Source: Nothopassalora personata | Lineage: Eukaryota > Ascomycota > Dothideomycetes > Mycosphaerellales > Mycosphaerellaceae | Assembly: GCA_033816765.1 (NCBI GenBank) | Contig: CM066289.1 | Span: 3,720,001 to 3,784,000 of the forward strand | Direction: 5' to 3' | Length of the DNA: 64,000 bases | In this document: positions 10,745-21,179 of the stretch, piece after piece | How positions within the stretch are numbered: position 1 is the stretch's first letter | How the letters are laid out: the number at the start of each line of letters is the position of its first letter | Made by a program: the position numbers and the translations under genes | Notes under the pieces: generated by a model | What the model was told of the DNA's origin: nothing | Seen by the model: the letters and a program-made list of their open reading frames with translations, nothing else | The model's database searches: none

Positions 10745-11335
10745 TAGTAATGTCTTTAGTAGTAGAACTAGTTCTAGTAACGGTAACGATCCTAATAAGC
10801 GTCCTCCTAGTAATAGTAGAAAGGGCCTACCTATATCTAGTAGGCTCTCTAAGCGTAAGACTCTTATTAAGGTACTTAGACTAGTTAAGTAGATTATCGA
10901 GAGTAAGCGTAAGATTACTAAGAGGAATATAACCTTATAGCTTACTATAGTATCCCTTAAGGTTACCTTCTATAAGAAGAAGCTTCTAACTACTAAGGGT
11001 AGTATTACTAACCTACTAAACTAGGGTTAGATTAACGCGGCTACTTAGGACTTTAATTATATAATAGTCAATCCTTAAGGTCGTATCTCTAATACTATAA
11101 CTATAAACCTTAATAGTAGTTAGAACTACCTTCCTACCTTATAGGCTTCCGCTATAGACTATCTTATTTAGTACTTCGGTAGCGTATATAACCGCTATAA
11201 GGAGAGATCTAACCTTCCGTTTACTAGCTACTATACTATTCTAGGATAGTTTAAGGGCTACTATACTAACTATACTCTTAATAATTACTACGATAAGTAT
11301 AGCTTCTTCTCTCTAAGGACCCTATAGTAGAGTAC
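10745..11335 (+). pseudogene. RIP-damaged unknown reading frame
   Basis: One plus-strand frame keeps amino-acid-like composition over about 190 codons if TAG/TAA are read as former Gln/Trp. It starts with a Ser-rich stretch, then a basic segment rich in Lys, Arg and Leu (KRKTLIKVLRLVKQIIESKR), then an aromatic C-terminal part with several Tyr-Asn pairs. It ends where an LTR starts at 11,336, so it is probably truncated by that insertion. The family is not recognised; a transposon protein or a captured host gene are both possible. Confidence 0.3.
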
Positions 11336-11799
11336 TGTTAGGTTTAGTATAACCTAATAATATTATAAGTTAAGAAGACGAGCTTAATTAGGTTTGTTCT
11401 CGGGCCGATAGGAAGTCGAGGGAAAGTAATAAAGTAGTAGCTATCTTGTCTTATAAGGACTAAGTAGCAGTAAGGTAGAGGTTAGGTTACGGTATATTCT
11501 AAATAGTAATATTAAATAGTAAGTTAAACGCCTCGAAACCATAAGGGATTCTTAGCGTTCCTAAATACAAAGGAAATCATTATTAATCTACTCTAATCTG
11601 TTAATCTGCTTTATAGATTATATAGAGCAATAGATTTATTAGCGTCGTGCTCTACTCTAATCTATTAATCTGTCTTATAGGTCTCGTAGAGCAATAGATT
11701 ACTTCTACGGTAGCTGTGCCTTTCTAGCTATAGTTACGCCTACTTAACTATAGAGGCTCTAATTAGTCGCTAAGTATTAGCTTAATCTAACCCGTAACA
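11336..11799 (-). repeat. LTR, Gypsy-F family, RIP-mutated
   Basis: Starts TGTTAGGTTTAG and ends CCCGTAACA. It shares its first about 245 bp with the LTR at 12,580-12,983, and the segment GCGTTCCTAAATACAAAGG with the LTRs at 18,540 and 57,248. The last third differs and contains a diverged direct duplication (two blocks with AATCT...TTAATCTG...AGAGCAATAGATT). No matching 5-bp duplication flanks it (AGTAC and CCTTC), so it may be one end of a disrupted element rather than a clean solo LTR. Confidence 0.6.
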
Positions 11800-12579
11800 C
11801 CTTCTTAGACTTGTTCCTAGAATTCTTCTCTAGATACTACTTATAGTAGTTCGCGTTATTGTACTTATATAAGTACTATATGCACTACTTATTATTATTC
11901 TTACTTAAGAATGCTCTAATAAAGCTATTACTAGGCTTATAGGTAGTAGGCACTTACTCCTTCCTAAGAGTTATAAATATTCTCTCTAGGATAGTTAATT
12001 CTAGGGGATTATTATGTCTCTATGTCCTAAGCTATTTAATATAGTTTAGGCCTTTAATAAAGTACAGTCTATAGATGCTATCTAGGAGGAAAAATAAGGA
12101 TTTAAGTAGTAACTTATCATTAACTAGGGAGGATCTAATAAATTGCTCTATAGTAGTCTTATAGTTATATACCTAAGCTTAAAAGTCTTTATAGTACTTT
12201 AATATATTAGGTCTTGTAGTATCTAACTTAATATGCCTAACTGCCTTTAGAGTATTATATAGATTAATTATAATAACTAGCTTATATATTGCCTTAATTA
12301 AATTATAGAATTCCTTAGCTAACTTGTCTATATCTCTAAAGTTTAGCCTTAGGGTATAGTCTAATCTAGCTATAATAATGCTAAAAGATTATATATCCTC
12401 TTTCTTCTATCGCTTATAGGCAGCTTTATATCCTATACTACTAGTAATGTCCTAAGGAGGTTTATTCTAGGTAGTAGTCTTATTCTAGGCATTCTTAGTC
12501 ATATCTTAGAGTTGTTTATAAGCTGCCCTATTTAGAGTATACTTTAGATTAACCTAGTCTAGGTTATAGATAATATATC
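11800..12579 (-). pseudogene. Copia-type Gag fragment, RIP-mutated
   Basis: The minus strand reads as a Gag-like protein from about 12,515 down to 11,800: a start MTKNAW, an ITSSIGYKAAYKRQKKED block, a helical part with LDYTLRLNFRDIDKLAKEFYNLIKAIYK, then VRHIKLDTTRP and a Gln/Asn-rich end. The pattern resembles UBN2-type copia Gag. Internal stops are all TAG/TAA at expected Gln/Trp. No protease, integrase or RT lies beside it; it is bounded by two Gypsy-F-type LTRs, either a fragment caught between nested elements or a gag-only non-autonomous element. Confidence 0.45.
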
Positions 12580-12983
12580 TGTTAGGTTTAGTATAACCTA
12601 ATGATATTATAAGTTAAGAAGACAAGCTTAATCGGGTTTGTTCTCGGGCCGATAGGAAGTCGAGGGAGAGTAATAAAGCAGTAGCTGTCTTGTCTCGTAA
12701 AGACTAAGCAGCAGTAAGGCAGAGGTTAGGTTGTGGTATATTCTAAACAGTAATATTAAACAGTAAGTTAAACGCCTCGAAACTATAAGGGGTTCTCAGC
12801 GTTCCTAAATACAAAGGAGATTCGTAGATCTCGGTAATTAGTCTAATTATTCTAAGTATAAGCAGTCTAATTAGTCTAAGTATAAGCAGTCTAATCGCTC
12901 TAAGTCTAAGCGCTTAGGTAGGATAAGTTACGTGTTTGTCTTATTGTTATAATTCTAGGGTCTATAGGAATTATTCCGTAACA
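12580..12983 (-). repeat. LTR, probable 3' LTR of the minus-strand Gypsy-F copy
   Basis: Starts TGTTAGGTTTAG, ends TTCCGTAACA. It lies immediately left of the antisense frame and chromodomain of the minus-strand Gypsy-F fragment, where its 3' LTR is expected. The distal third holds about three repeats of a unit with TCTAAGTATAAGCAG, different from the tail of the LTR at 11,336. Confidence 0.65.
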
Positions 12984-13056
12984 CTATCCTCTTCTTAGCC
13001 TAGCTTCGTCCCGAAGCTTCTTAAGCCGTTATTATTTCTTATAGTAATAGTTAACT

Positions 13057-13605
13057 ATGTCTTCTTCCTCCTATAAACGCCGTTAACGCCTTGCTTAGGA
13101 TACTAAAGTTTCTAGTATCGAAATAGCTCCGTACACGAATTGTTAGAAGTCTCGATCCTCGGGCGTAGTAGTAAAGTGTATCGTAGGTTCTCGGTCTAGA
13201 AAGTGTTCGGCCTATATTCGAAAAGGCTATAAGGATTGCGATGTACGTCTTTCTCGTAGTAGGAACGTCTTCGCGATTCGCGCGATAATCTTAAGCTAGA
13301 GCTTAAGAGGATTAAAGAGGAGGAGGTGCGGCTAAAGATGCGTAAGATCCGTCTTCGGAAATAGCTACGATTAGCTAAGCGTCGTACCGACGATACCGTC
13401 GCTAAGGAGTTAGAGGAGCTCGAGGAGGAAGAGGCGCGCGAGGAGCTAGCGTCTCTTAAGCGGGCGTCGGGGGTAGAGGTATCGCCTTCGCTAGTTTCTT
13501 TCTCGGATATCCTAGAGATGCCCGTAAATAACTAGGCGGCGCTTTCTAGAGCGGAGCCTTAGGGCGAGTCCCTAGGGGTAGAGACTTATTAGGGTATTTA
13601 ATCGT
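13057..13605 (+). pseudogene. Antisense accessory frame of Gypsy-F: Cys-rich plus coiled-coil protein (RIP-damaged)
   Basis: Opposite in direction to the pol remnant beside it. From an ATG at 13,057 it reads MSSSSYKRR, then a Cys-rich segment ending in a GYKDCDVR block, then (one frame shift) a Lys/Glu/Leu/Arg-rich helix (about LKRIKEEEVRLKMRKIRLRK) and an acidic Glu run. The same order, with better preserved Cys, occurs at 63,550-63,986 in the plus-strand Gypsy-F copy. Function unknown; the Cys pattern suggests metal binding and the helix a coiled coil. Confidence 0.5.
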
Positions 13606-13631
13606 AAGTTATGTCCCTATTCTTATTAATC

Positions 13632-13704
13632 GGCTAGGTAGCTTAGTAGTAGAGCGTAAGCTGTCTATACTCTTAAGGTCGTAGGTTCGATTCCTACCCT
13701 AGTC
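13632..13704 (+). tRNA. tRNA-like sequence (tRNA pseudogene or SINE head)
   Basis: The ends form a 7-bp acceptor stem (GGCTAGG with CCTAGTC, one G-T pair). A box A-like TAGCTTAGTAG and a perfect box B GGTTCGATTCC are present, and the T-arm GTAGG-loop-CCTAC is fully paired. The anticodon arm has a 4-bp stem (TAAG/CTTA) with an 11-base loop, two more than normal, so no anticodon can be assigned. The plus-strand Gypsy-F copy lacks it at the matching place. A decayed tRNA gene or tRNA-derived SINE is most likely. Confidence 0.5.
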
Positions 13705-13744
13705 GCTCGTCGGCCGAGAGATCGATTATCGTTAGTCGTATCGG

Positions 13745-16356
13745 CGGACCTATTTTTAGTATTGTCGGATCTTTTACTAACAGTTTTGTAGGTTTTGTTT
13801 TAGTTCCTAGGTATTTTCTAATTCGTCGTATCCTTTCTACTTGATAAGGTATCGCTAACCTTTCTGATCTAGGATTTTTTCGACTTTAAATTTGTTTTCT
13901 ACTTCTAGCTCGAAATAGAAGCTTTCTTAGTAGGGTGTTTCGGCGTCTACGGGTTCCAACTTAGAGATATAGAAGACTAGGTGGATTTTTGCGTTAGGTA
14001 GTAGCCGTAGACGGTAGTTAACTAGTCCTATAGCTTTGTCGATAAAAAATGGTCCGACCTTAACGTAATCTAGTTTCTTAGTCTATCTTCTTATTCTTAG
14101 GTTTTTCGTAAGGAGATAGACCTTATCCCCCTCTTTTAGTAGAGGTGCTATTTTTCTTATGTCCTACCGTTATTAAGACAGTTTTTGTTATATATCTTCG
14201 ATCGCCTTACGTGTTTCTTTATATACTTCCTTAAGAGTATCCGTCGTCACGATTGCTCTTTCGGCTTGTAGGTAAGATCTAGGTGTTCTAAATAGGTTAG
14301 GATCTTTTCTAAAGTTCGTATAAAATAGTATCGTTAAAGTTGTCTCTAATTTATGGTTGTTTAGTACAATCTACGCTATTAGCAGTAATGAAACCTAGTT
14401 ATCTTATACGTAGTTAATGTAGTGTCGTAGGTATTGCTCGAGTGTTTAATTTATCCTTTCGGTTTGTCCGCCTGTCTCCGGATAATATACTATTAATAGC
14501 TTGTATTTAATTCCGATCGTTCTTATAAGCGTCTTTTAGTAGTTCGATGTGAATAACTTATCTCTATCCGTTATAAACGCTTAAGGGAATCCGTAGTACC
14601 GGATAAGTCTATCTAGTACGAGGTATCCGAGCTGCTCTATATTATATGTTTCTAATATAGGAATAAAGTATGCGTATTTTATAAGTCTATTAACTATAAC
14701 TAGTATTATATTATATAGTTGTTTCGTAACTTAGTCTCTTAACGGTAGGAGTTTCGTAATAAAGTCTATTATAACTTCGTCCTATAGTTTCGTCGGTAGT
14801 GTCCTAAACTGTAGGTAACCGTATTTTGCATGTCTCGCAGCCTTATTTCGTTAGTAGTGTACGTATTATTTAATGTAGCGTAACACCTTAAGTCTTATCT
14901 ATAGGAATAAGAAACTACGTTATATTAGGTCCATTGTCTTTAAAGTTCTAGGGTGTCTATAAGTTAGTCCGTCGTAATGTTGTCGTATGCATTCTTCTTC
15001 TCGATCCTTTAGTACTTAGTATTTTCCTTACGATATAGGGAATTGTTCGTCCTTATCGCCTAATATCCGTACGATGTTATTAAATTCTCTTATATTAGCG
15101 CTAAGACTTCCGTCGGGCTTCGTCTTTAGTATTTTGTGTTACACTAGTTCCTTTCCTTCTATATAGTCGCTTCTTCGGCTTAGCGCGTCGGCGCGGCTAT
15201 TCTCTCGTCCTAGAGTATATTTAATTTCGAACTTATACTATCCTAGTAGCTCCGACTAGCGGGCTTGCCTTTAGGTAAGTTCTTTCGTCGTCGTAAAGTA
15301 TATAAGATTCTTATAGTTAGAAAGAATCGTTAACTTCGGTAGGCCCTCGACATATACTCTCTAATGTTATATAGCAGCAACAATGGCTAGAAGCTCTTTA
15401 TTATAGATGTCGTAGTTCTATTCCGCTATAGTTATTTTCCGGGAGTAATAGGCTACTAGGTGTCTCTACCTATCGTGTGTCTATGTTAGACACGCGCCTA
15501 TTACTATATTAGACGCATCGGTCTCGATGTAGACTTCCTTACTACTATCGAATAGTCGAAGCGTAGGGGCTAAAGCGCATTATTCCTTAAGTTTCTTAAA
15601 TGCCTTAATCTGTTCCTTTCCCTATTTCTAGGTAACGTCTTTTCTTATAAGCATCGTTATTAGTGCTACTATCTTTACGTAGTCCTTAATGAATTTCCGG
15701 TTGTAGTTCGCTAGTCTAAGGAATAATTGTACGTCCTTAACTGTTTTTAGTTCTAGCTATTCTCTAATTAACTGTATCTTCGTAGGGTCGATCGTTATCC
15801 CTATAGTGCTAATAATAAAGCCTAAGAATTCAACTTCTTTCTTATAGAATTCGCATTTCTCGGGTACTGTCTTAAATCCTAAACGCGTAAGTCGTTCGAA
15901 CACGTCTTAGACTTGCTTTATGTAATTCTAAAGGGATCCTTTCGTATAGACTAATATATCGTCTATATAAGCGATAACGTATACTTTAAGTAGGTCTCTA
16001 AGTGTTTCGTTAACAAGGTCCTAATAGGATGCGGGTACGTTAGTTAATCCTATTAGTATAACTAAGAATTCGTAAAGTCCGTATCTTATTCTAAAAGCGG
16101 TTTTCTATTCTTCTCCTTCTACTATCCGTATAGCGTAGAAGGCGTCTCGTAGGTTAATCTTCGTATACTAGTCTAATCCGGTTAATCTATCTTATGCTTC
16201 TTCGATATTAGGTAGCGGGTATCGGTTCTTAATCGTAATCTCGTTTAACTTCCTATAGTCTTATACGAGTCGTAACTTCTTGTTTACTTTTAGAACGAAC
16301 ATGTATAGAGTTCCTACACTTAAGGTAGATTTTCTTATCTATCCTTTAGCTAGTAA
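13745..16356 (-). pseudogene. Gypsy-F pol fragment (RT to chromodomain), RIP-mutated
   Basis: Reverse complement of the plus-strand copy at about 60,830-63,400. Reading the minus strand, it starts abruptly in the N-terminal part of RT at 16,356, passes RT (about 16,300-15,800), RNase H, the zinc-binding and core parts of integrase, and ends in a chromodomain near 13,760-13,900. Gln and Trp codons are replaced by stops throughout. The right edge is the junction with Gypsy-C copy 1, so gag, protease and 5' LTR are missing. Confidence 0.8.
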
Positions 16357-17213
16357 TGTCTACTAACTACCCTATGTAGGCCTGTCCGAGTTGTAGTAGT
16401 ATAGAGCGGTGCTTACGTAAGTAGGGGTATTTGCCGGTCCCGGGACCGGGAAATTAGGTTACGTAACAAGTAGCGTAGTAGCTAGATAAAACAAGAGGAT
16501 TAGCGGACCCTAAACCCCTATACCCTCTACTCGAGAGGTATGAATTGAATTGTTGCCTTAATGCTACGCTTACAATGCTTAGCTACGTAGTATATATCTT
16601 AACAGCTATACTAGGTCCTACTAGCTTGCCTAAATGTCTAATTAAACCTAAATGAAATTAGGGCAAGTTAGACCTAAGGGACCCCCTCTAAACCTAAGGT
16701 TAACACAACCTATTAGTCGTTAATATATCCTCCCCTATTACGAACCTGTCCTTAGGTTCTAAAGTAGTGAGCCCGGGCAACACAGGTAGCGCAGTTAGTT
16801 ACTATAAGCTAAGGTAGTCTTATAGTAGCATAGTAGCTCACCCTACCATTTAGCTTAACATATAAGATGTTAGGCAATCCTAGGGCCTACTAGCAACAGT
16901 TTATAAAGATCGAAAGAATCCTTCTAATAGAGACCGTAATAATAACGTTAATAACCGCGACTCGCATCCGTTGTACTATACTAACGTATACTATAAAACT
17001 AGCGAGGGAATAGATAGCTATGTTAGCATTAATCGAGCGGGCTAGATAGTCGAATAACGTGAACGCTATTCATAAGACAAGTGAGCGTTAGTACTAGTAA
17101 CCTAATAAATCTAAAGACGAGTCTACCGCGTAACTAGAAAGTAAGTTAAGGGAAGATAAGTAACTATAAGAAACAAGTAAGATCTAAGGACTAGAAGCAC
17201 CTATACCCGAAGC

Positions 17214-17350
17214 ATTAGAACTAGAATCAGAACTAGAATTAGAACTAGAATTAGAACTAGAATTAGAACTAGAATTAGAACTAGAATTAGAACTAGAATT
17301 AGAACTAGAATTAGAACTAGAATTAGAACTAGAATTTTAGAACTAGAATC
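17214..17350. repeat. 12-bp tandem repeat, about 11 units
   Basis: Perfect or near-perfect repeats of TTAGAACTAGAA. The matching place in Gypsy-C copy 2 (52,567-52,651) has about 7 units, so the array has changed length since the copies separated. There are no spacers, so it is not CRISPR-like. Confidence 0.9.
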
Positions 17351-18539
17351 CTATAGGCTATAGCTGTAGCCGGAAATTAACTAGAAACTAGGAGCCTATA
17401 AACCCGTACTAACTACTCAGTTCTACTCATTCTTATATAACTCCTTTATCTAGACCTACTCGTTGTCGTAGCTAACACTAGTCTTACTAGACGCGTCCCT
17501 AAGTAGCTAGCTAGTAAAGTTTCTATAGTAGTTGCGGAAGAAGCTCTTATTACGCCCTTCGCTTATAAAGCACATCTACTCGAGAGTAGTAACTAAGCTA
17601 AGCTACTTATCTATTAATTTCATAGCTCGGACGCGCTAATTATATATCTTCTTATAGAAGAGCTCCGAGTCTAGGCGGACCGTAGCATTAAGCTACCTTC
17701 TAGCATTAAGGATAACTTTGTTATCGTTCTAAGACTTTAAACCCGCTAGGGCATCGGATAGAGGGCTAATGCTACTAAGGTATACGGCCGTAGGAAAAGG
17801 ATAGCCGGGTACTAGGCGTCGATACTTAAACCCCGTAGCGCTCTTACTTAGCGTCTTAAAGTTACGATAGAGGTCTATTATCTACTGTATGCTCTAGCTT
17901 CTCTAGAGTTTAAGATAGTTATCGTCGCGGATCTCGATAAAGTAAGGGTTAATCTAACGTAGCGTCTTCTTATATACGGCCTACCTTATTAGAACGCCTA
18001 TAGTAGTTACCCGCATTTGCCTAGCGCTTAGGTCCTCTCTAAACTAGCTAATACTGTTCTTACTTAGGTAATTCTAGACCCTAACCGAGAAGAAACGCTT
18101 AAATCGGCCGTCTTCTATGTAGTCGTTAATCCGGCACTACTAGATAAACTCTCTAGTATTCCCTTACTTATGAAAACCGTGTAAAAACTCCGGCCTACTA
18201 GTGCCCTCTAAGTTAAGAGAGTATAGCATGTTAAGCCGGTTACTAGTCTAGTAGTTTTCAATTTCGAGGTTTAAGTTAACCGTAGCATACTATACTATAG
18301 TGTTCGCGTTACCCCCCTAATAAGCCCTATTAAAGCTAAAAATCGTAGGCCTAGGGAAGGAGATAAACCGAGTGTAGTATTAAGGGTATAGCGCTACTTA
18401 TAAGAGCTATAGCCCGGGGTCTTATCGCATAATCTATTAGCTTAGAGAATACTATATGTTCTAGTAGACGCCGCCGTTACTAACCTTATTCAATTCTCGT
18501 AGGTACTATCGGTACACGTCGAATTCTCGACTTATTATC

Positions 18540-18974
18540 TGTTATTGTCTCGTTCGAGGGCTAGTCTCAAAAGAGAGATAAGTCAAGTCACGTGGCGGTA
18601 TTATTCTTTGGAGAGGCTGAAGCAAGCTGAGCGAAGATGAATGATAGGAATAAGAGTTGTATTCCAATCAGTGAGATAGTAACATGAGTTGAACGCATCA
18701 GAACCATAAGGGTTTCTAGCGTTCCTAAATACAAAGGAGGTTCGTATGCCATCCGGTGTTAGATGTCCGTCTGTCCACTCGACCGGTCGTCTGGTCGTGT
18801 GGTCGTGTACGTCCATACGCTACTTCTGTGGTCGTGTTCGACCATGCACTAAGCGCGCGGTCGTGCACGTGACCCGGACGTGGGGTCCCTTTCTCTTCCT
18901 AGCGATTGGTTCGTGTCTTCTGATTCTTCCTCCCCATGCCACGTCCTGCACCGTCCTTCATCCAAACCGTAACA
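18540..18974 (-). mobile_element. Solo LTR, Gypsy-F family, without RIP
   Basis: 435 bp, TGTTATTGTCTCG to ACCGTAACA, flanked by 5-bp duplications TTATC (18,535-18,539 and 18,975-18,979). The paralogous site in Gypsy-C copy 2 (near 53,838) is empty and has a single TTATC. Unlike its surroundings it keeps normal CA and TG, so it inserted and lost its internal part after the host copy was RIP-mutated, or escaped because it is short. Its left half equals the reverse complement of the LTR at 57,248-57,634; its right half has GGTCGTGTGGTCGTG-type short repeats. Confidence 0.92.
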
Positions 18975-20699
18975 TTATCTCTCTAACTATTTTAACCCGC
19001 GGCGCTAGTTTAGCGTTATTATACTAGTATAGCATGTTCCTATTAATGTAGGTACCGGTGCTATTAAGATCGGCTTAGTCGGCTTTATTAATGCTAAATT
19101 TATCGAGGATCTAGTTATAGTTAGTATACTTTACGATGCTACTCGTAGTGCTAACTTTACCTCGAACACGGAGGTAGCTAAGCGGGTTAACAGTCTTCTA
19201 ACTACGCTTATTAGGGCGAAACTACGACCTATTCTTTACCTTAATAGCTAAAAAACTCTTACCTTTAAAGAGCTAGTCTTAGACCTTAAGCGCACGCTTC
19301 CATAGGGTATTAGCGGTAATACCGGGATTCGTAATAAAGTAGAGGGCCTTATAGTAGAAATCTCGAACATACTAATCGCACATTAAAGCGCTAACCTTAC
19401 TATCCCTCTTAAGAACCTCCGAGACAGCATATTTGAGCATCTTAAGGCCCGCTATCCGGTACTTAGGTAGCTAGTTAATACTATCTATATTAATCGAGTT
19501 TCTAAACTTAATACTATAGTACCGCTTATTATAGGTACAGTTAGCGCGCTTAATCTAGAGGGCCTCGTCTTCTTATAGGATCTAATCCTTAAAGACTAAT
19601 ACATCCCTAATTATAGCCGAAGGTAATATAGTAAGTATCGGATTACTATTCTTAGTTAGGGCCGGAGTAGATCGTAGAGTACTAACCGGTGTACCTAGCG
19701 GACTACCTTCGCGTATAGGTACGCCGTCTAGCGTTCGGTTAGGCGAGGATCGAGTAGGCGCAGTTATACCCTTACCTATGCTCTCGCCTATACGGAGCTA
19801 CTTAAGTCGACTCGACTTACGACCGCCTCTCGATAGGACTATAGGCTAAGTAGAGGCTAGTAGTAGAGTTAGCGTAGTACTCTTTATACGTCCTTTACCT
19901 TTACTACCCGGTAGTAGCTAACGTAGCTAAGGCTATTGCTAGCTAGATAGTCTAGGTTAATCTATGCTATCCTCTAGGGACGCGGACTTATTAGTAATAG
20001 TACCCTCTATAAAGTATAGAAGGCTATCCTTATAGACGGCTAGGCGGTATCTTCTAATAATCTCTCTACTCTTAGCTAACTACGGATTAATGCTACGTGC
20101 TTTAGCCTCCCTATCGCACCGGGTAAGATTACTAGGCTCTAGAATTCGCTTACGATCTATACCCTTACGGCCGATCCTTATACGCTAGATTAATACCCTC
20201 TAAATTCTATTAATAGCCCTACTATAGTCTAGGTACTTATTAATAAAGGCTATAAACTAGCGGCGCCCGCTATTAGTACTACAAAGCTCGGAGATAACGC
20301 GTCGATTAAGAATCTTATTGTCTATCTACTATAGCTAGTAGCGGGTAAGCGTAGCTCGAAGAGTCTTCTCTCGGTTACGAATCTCTAAACCGGTCTTACG
20401 AATCTTGCCGACGATAGGAAACAAGACATCGAGCTTCTTATTACTAAGGAATTTATCCTAGTAGCTCTTACCTATACCGCTCTTAACTTCCTCGAAAAAT
20501 AGGTTAACCTAGACGGAGTAGTCTTTGAATACCTTCTTAAAGCCCTTATAGAAGTCCTTTAACACCTTAACCCGCTTCTAAGGACTAAGCTCTCGGAACA
20601 TAACATTAGCAGCGGACTTCGGCGTGTTCGTATTAGTAAGGACATGCTTAACGTTATCCGGTAGGCGAAGGGACTCGAACAAGGTCTAAGGTAGGCGGG

Positions 20700-20897
20700 T
20701 ATTAGGGCCGTAAGACTATAAGGGGATGTTGTAATATATAGCACGCCTACGATCTTCTAATCGTAGATGAACTAAAGCTTACTTTCTTCTATCGACGCTA
20801 TACGCGTCTCCTAGTGTACGCATGCGCGTTACGTACGGTATACTAAGCCGGGCATAGCCGCATTATATATAAGAGTTAGCTATAGGCTACCCTTATA
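20700..20897 (-). repeat. Gypsy-A 3' LTR
   Basis: 198 bp; nearly identical to 39,411-39,608 apart from scattered C/T and G/A changes in CpA context. Confidence 0.92.
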
Positions 20898-21179
20898 ACT
20901 ACCTCCCCTTCTAGGCCGAGCTACCCTTAGCTCGCGGCTTTAGGAGATTTCTATGTAAGTGATCTATCTACTTCTCGTAGATTCCGTTACTATGCGACCC
21001 GCCTACGGGTCTCGTACGTGTCGTTATCGTAGTATAGGTAGGTGTAAAGTTATAGTTACCGGGTTAACTAACTCGAGGGTTTAAGAAGCGTACCCTCTCC
21101 CTCCTTTTCCTTCTTTTTCCCTTATACTACGTTCTCGTAGCGTACTATACCCGCACTACTAGCGATCTACTAGCTCCTC

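Noticed and set aside
13632..13704. Functional tRNA gene
   Set aside because: Anticodon loop has 11 bases and no assignable anticodon, and the surroundings are RIP-mutated.
17214..17350. Regular repeats considered as a CRISPR array
   Set aside because: 12-bp units are contiguous with no spacers, in a eukaryotic repeat block.
18601..19027. Two open frames at 18,601-18,816 (minus) and 18,746-19,027 (plus)
   Set aside because: They lie in or across the un-RIPped solo LTR and are open simply because it lacks RIP-made stops.
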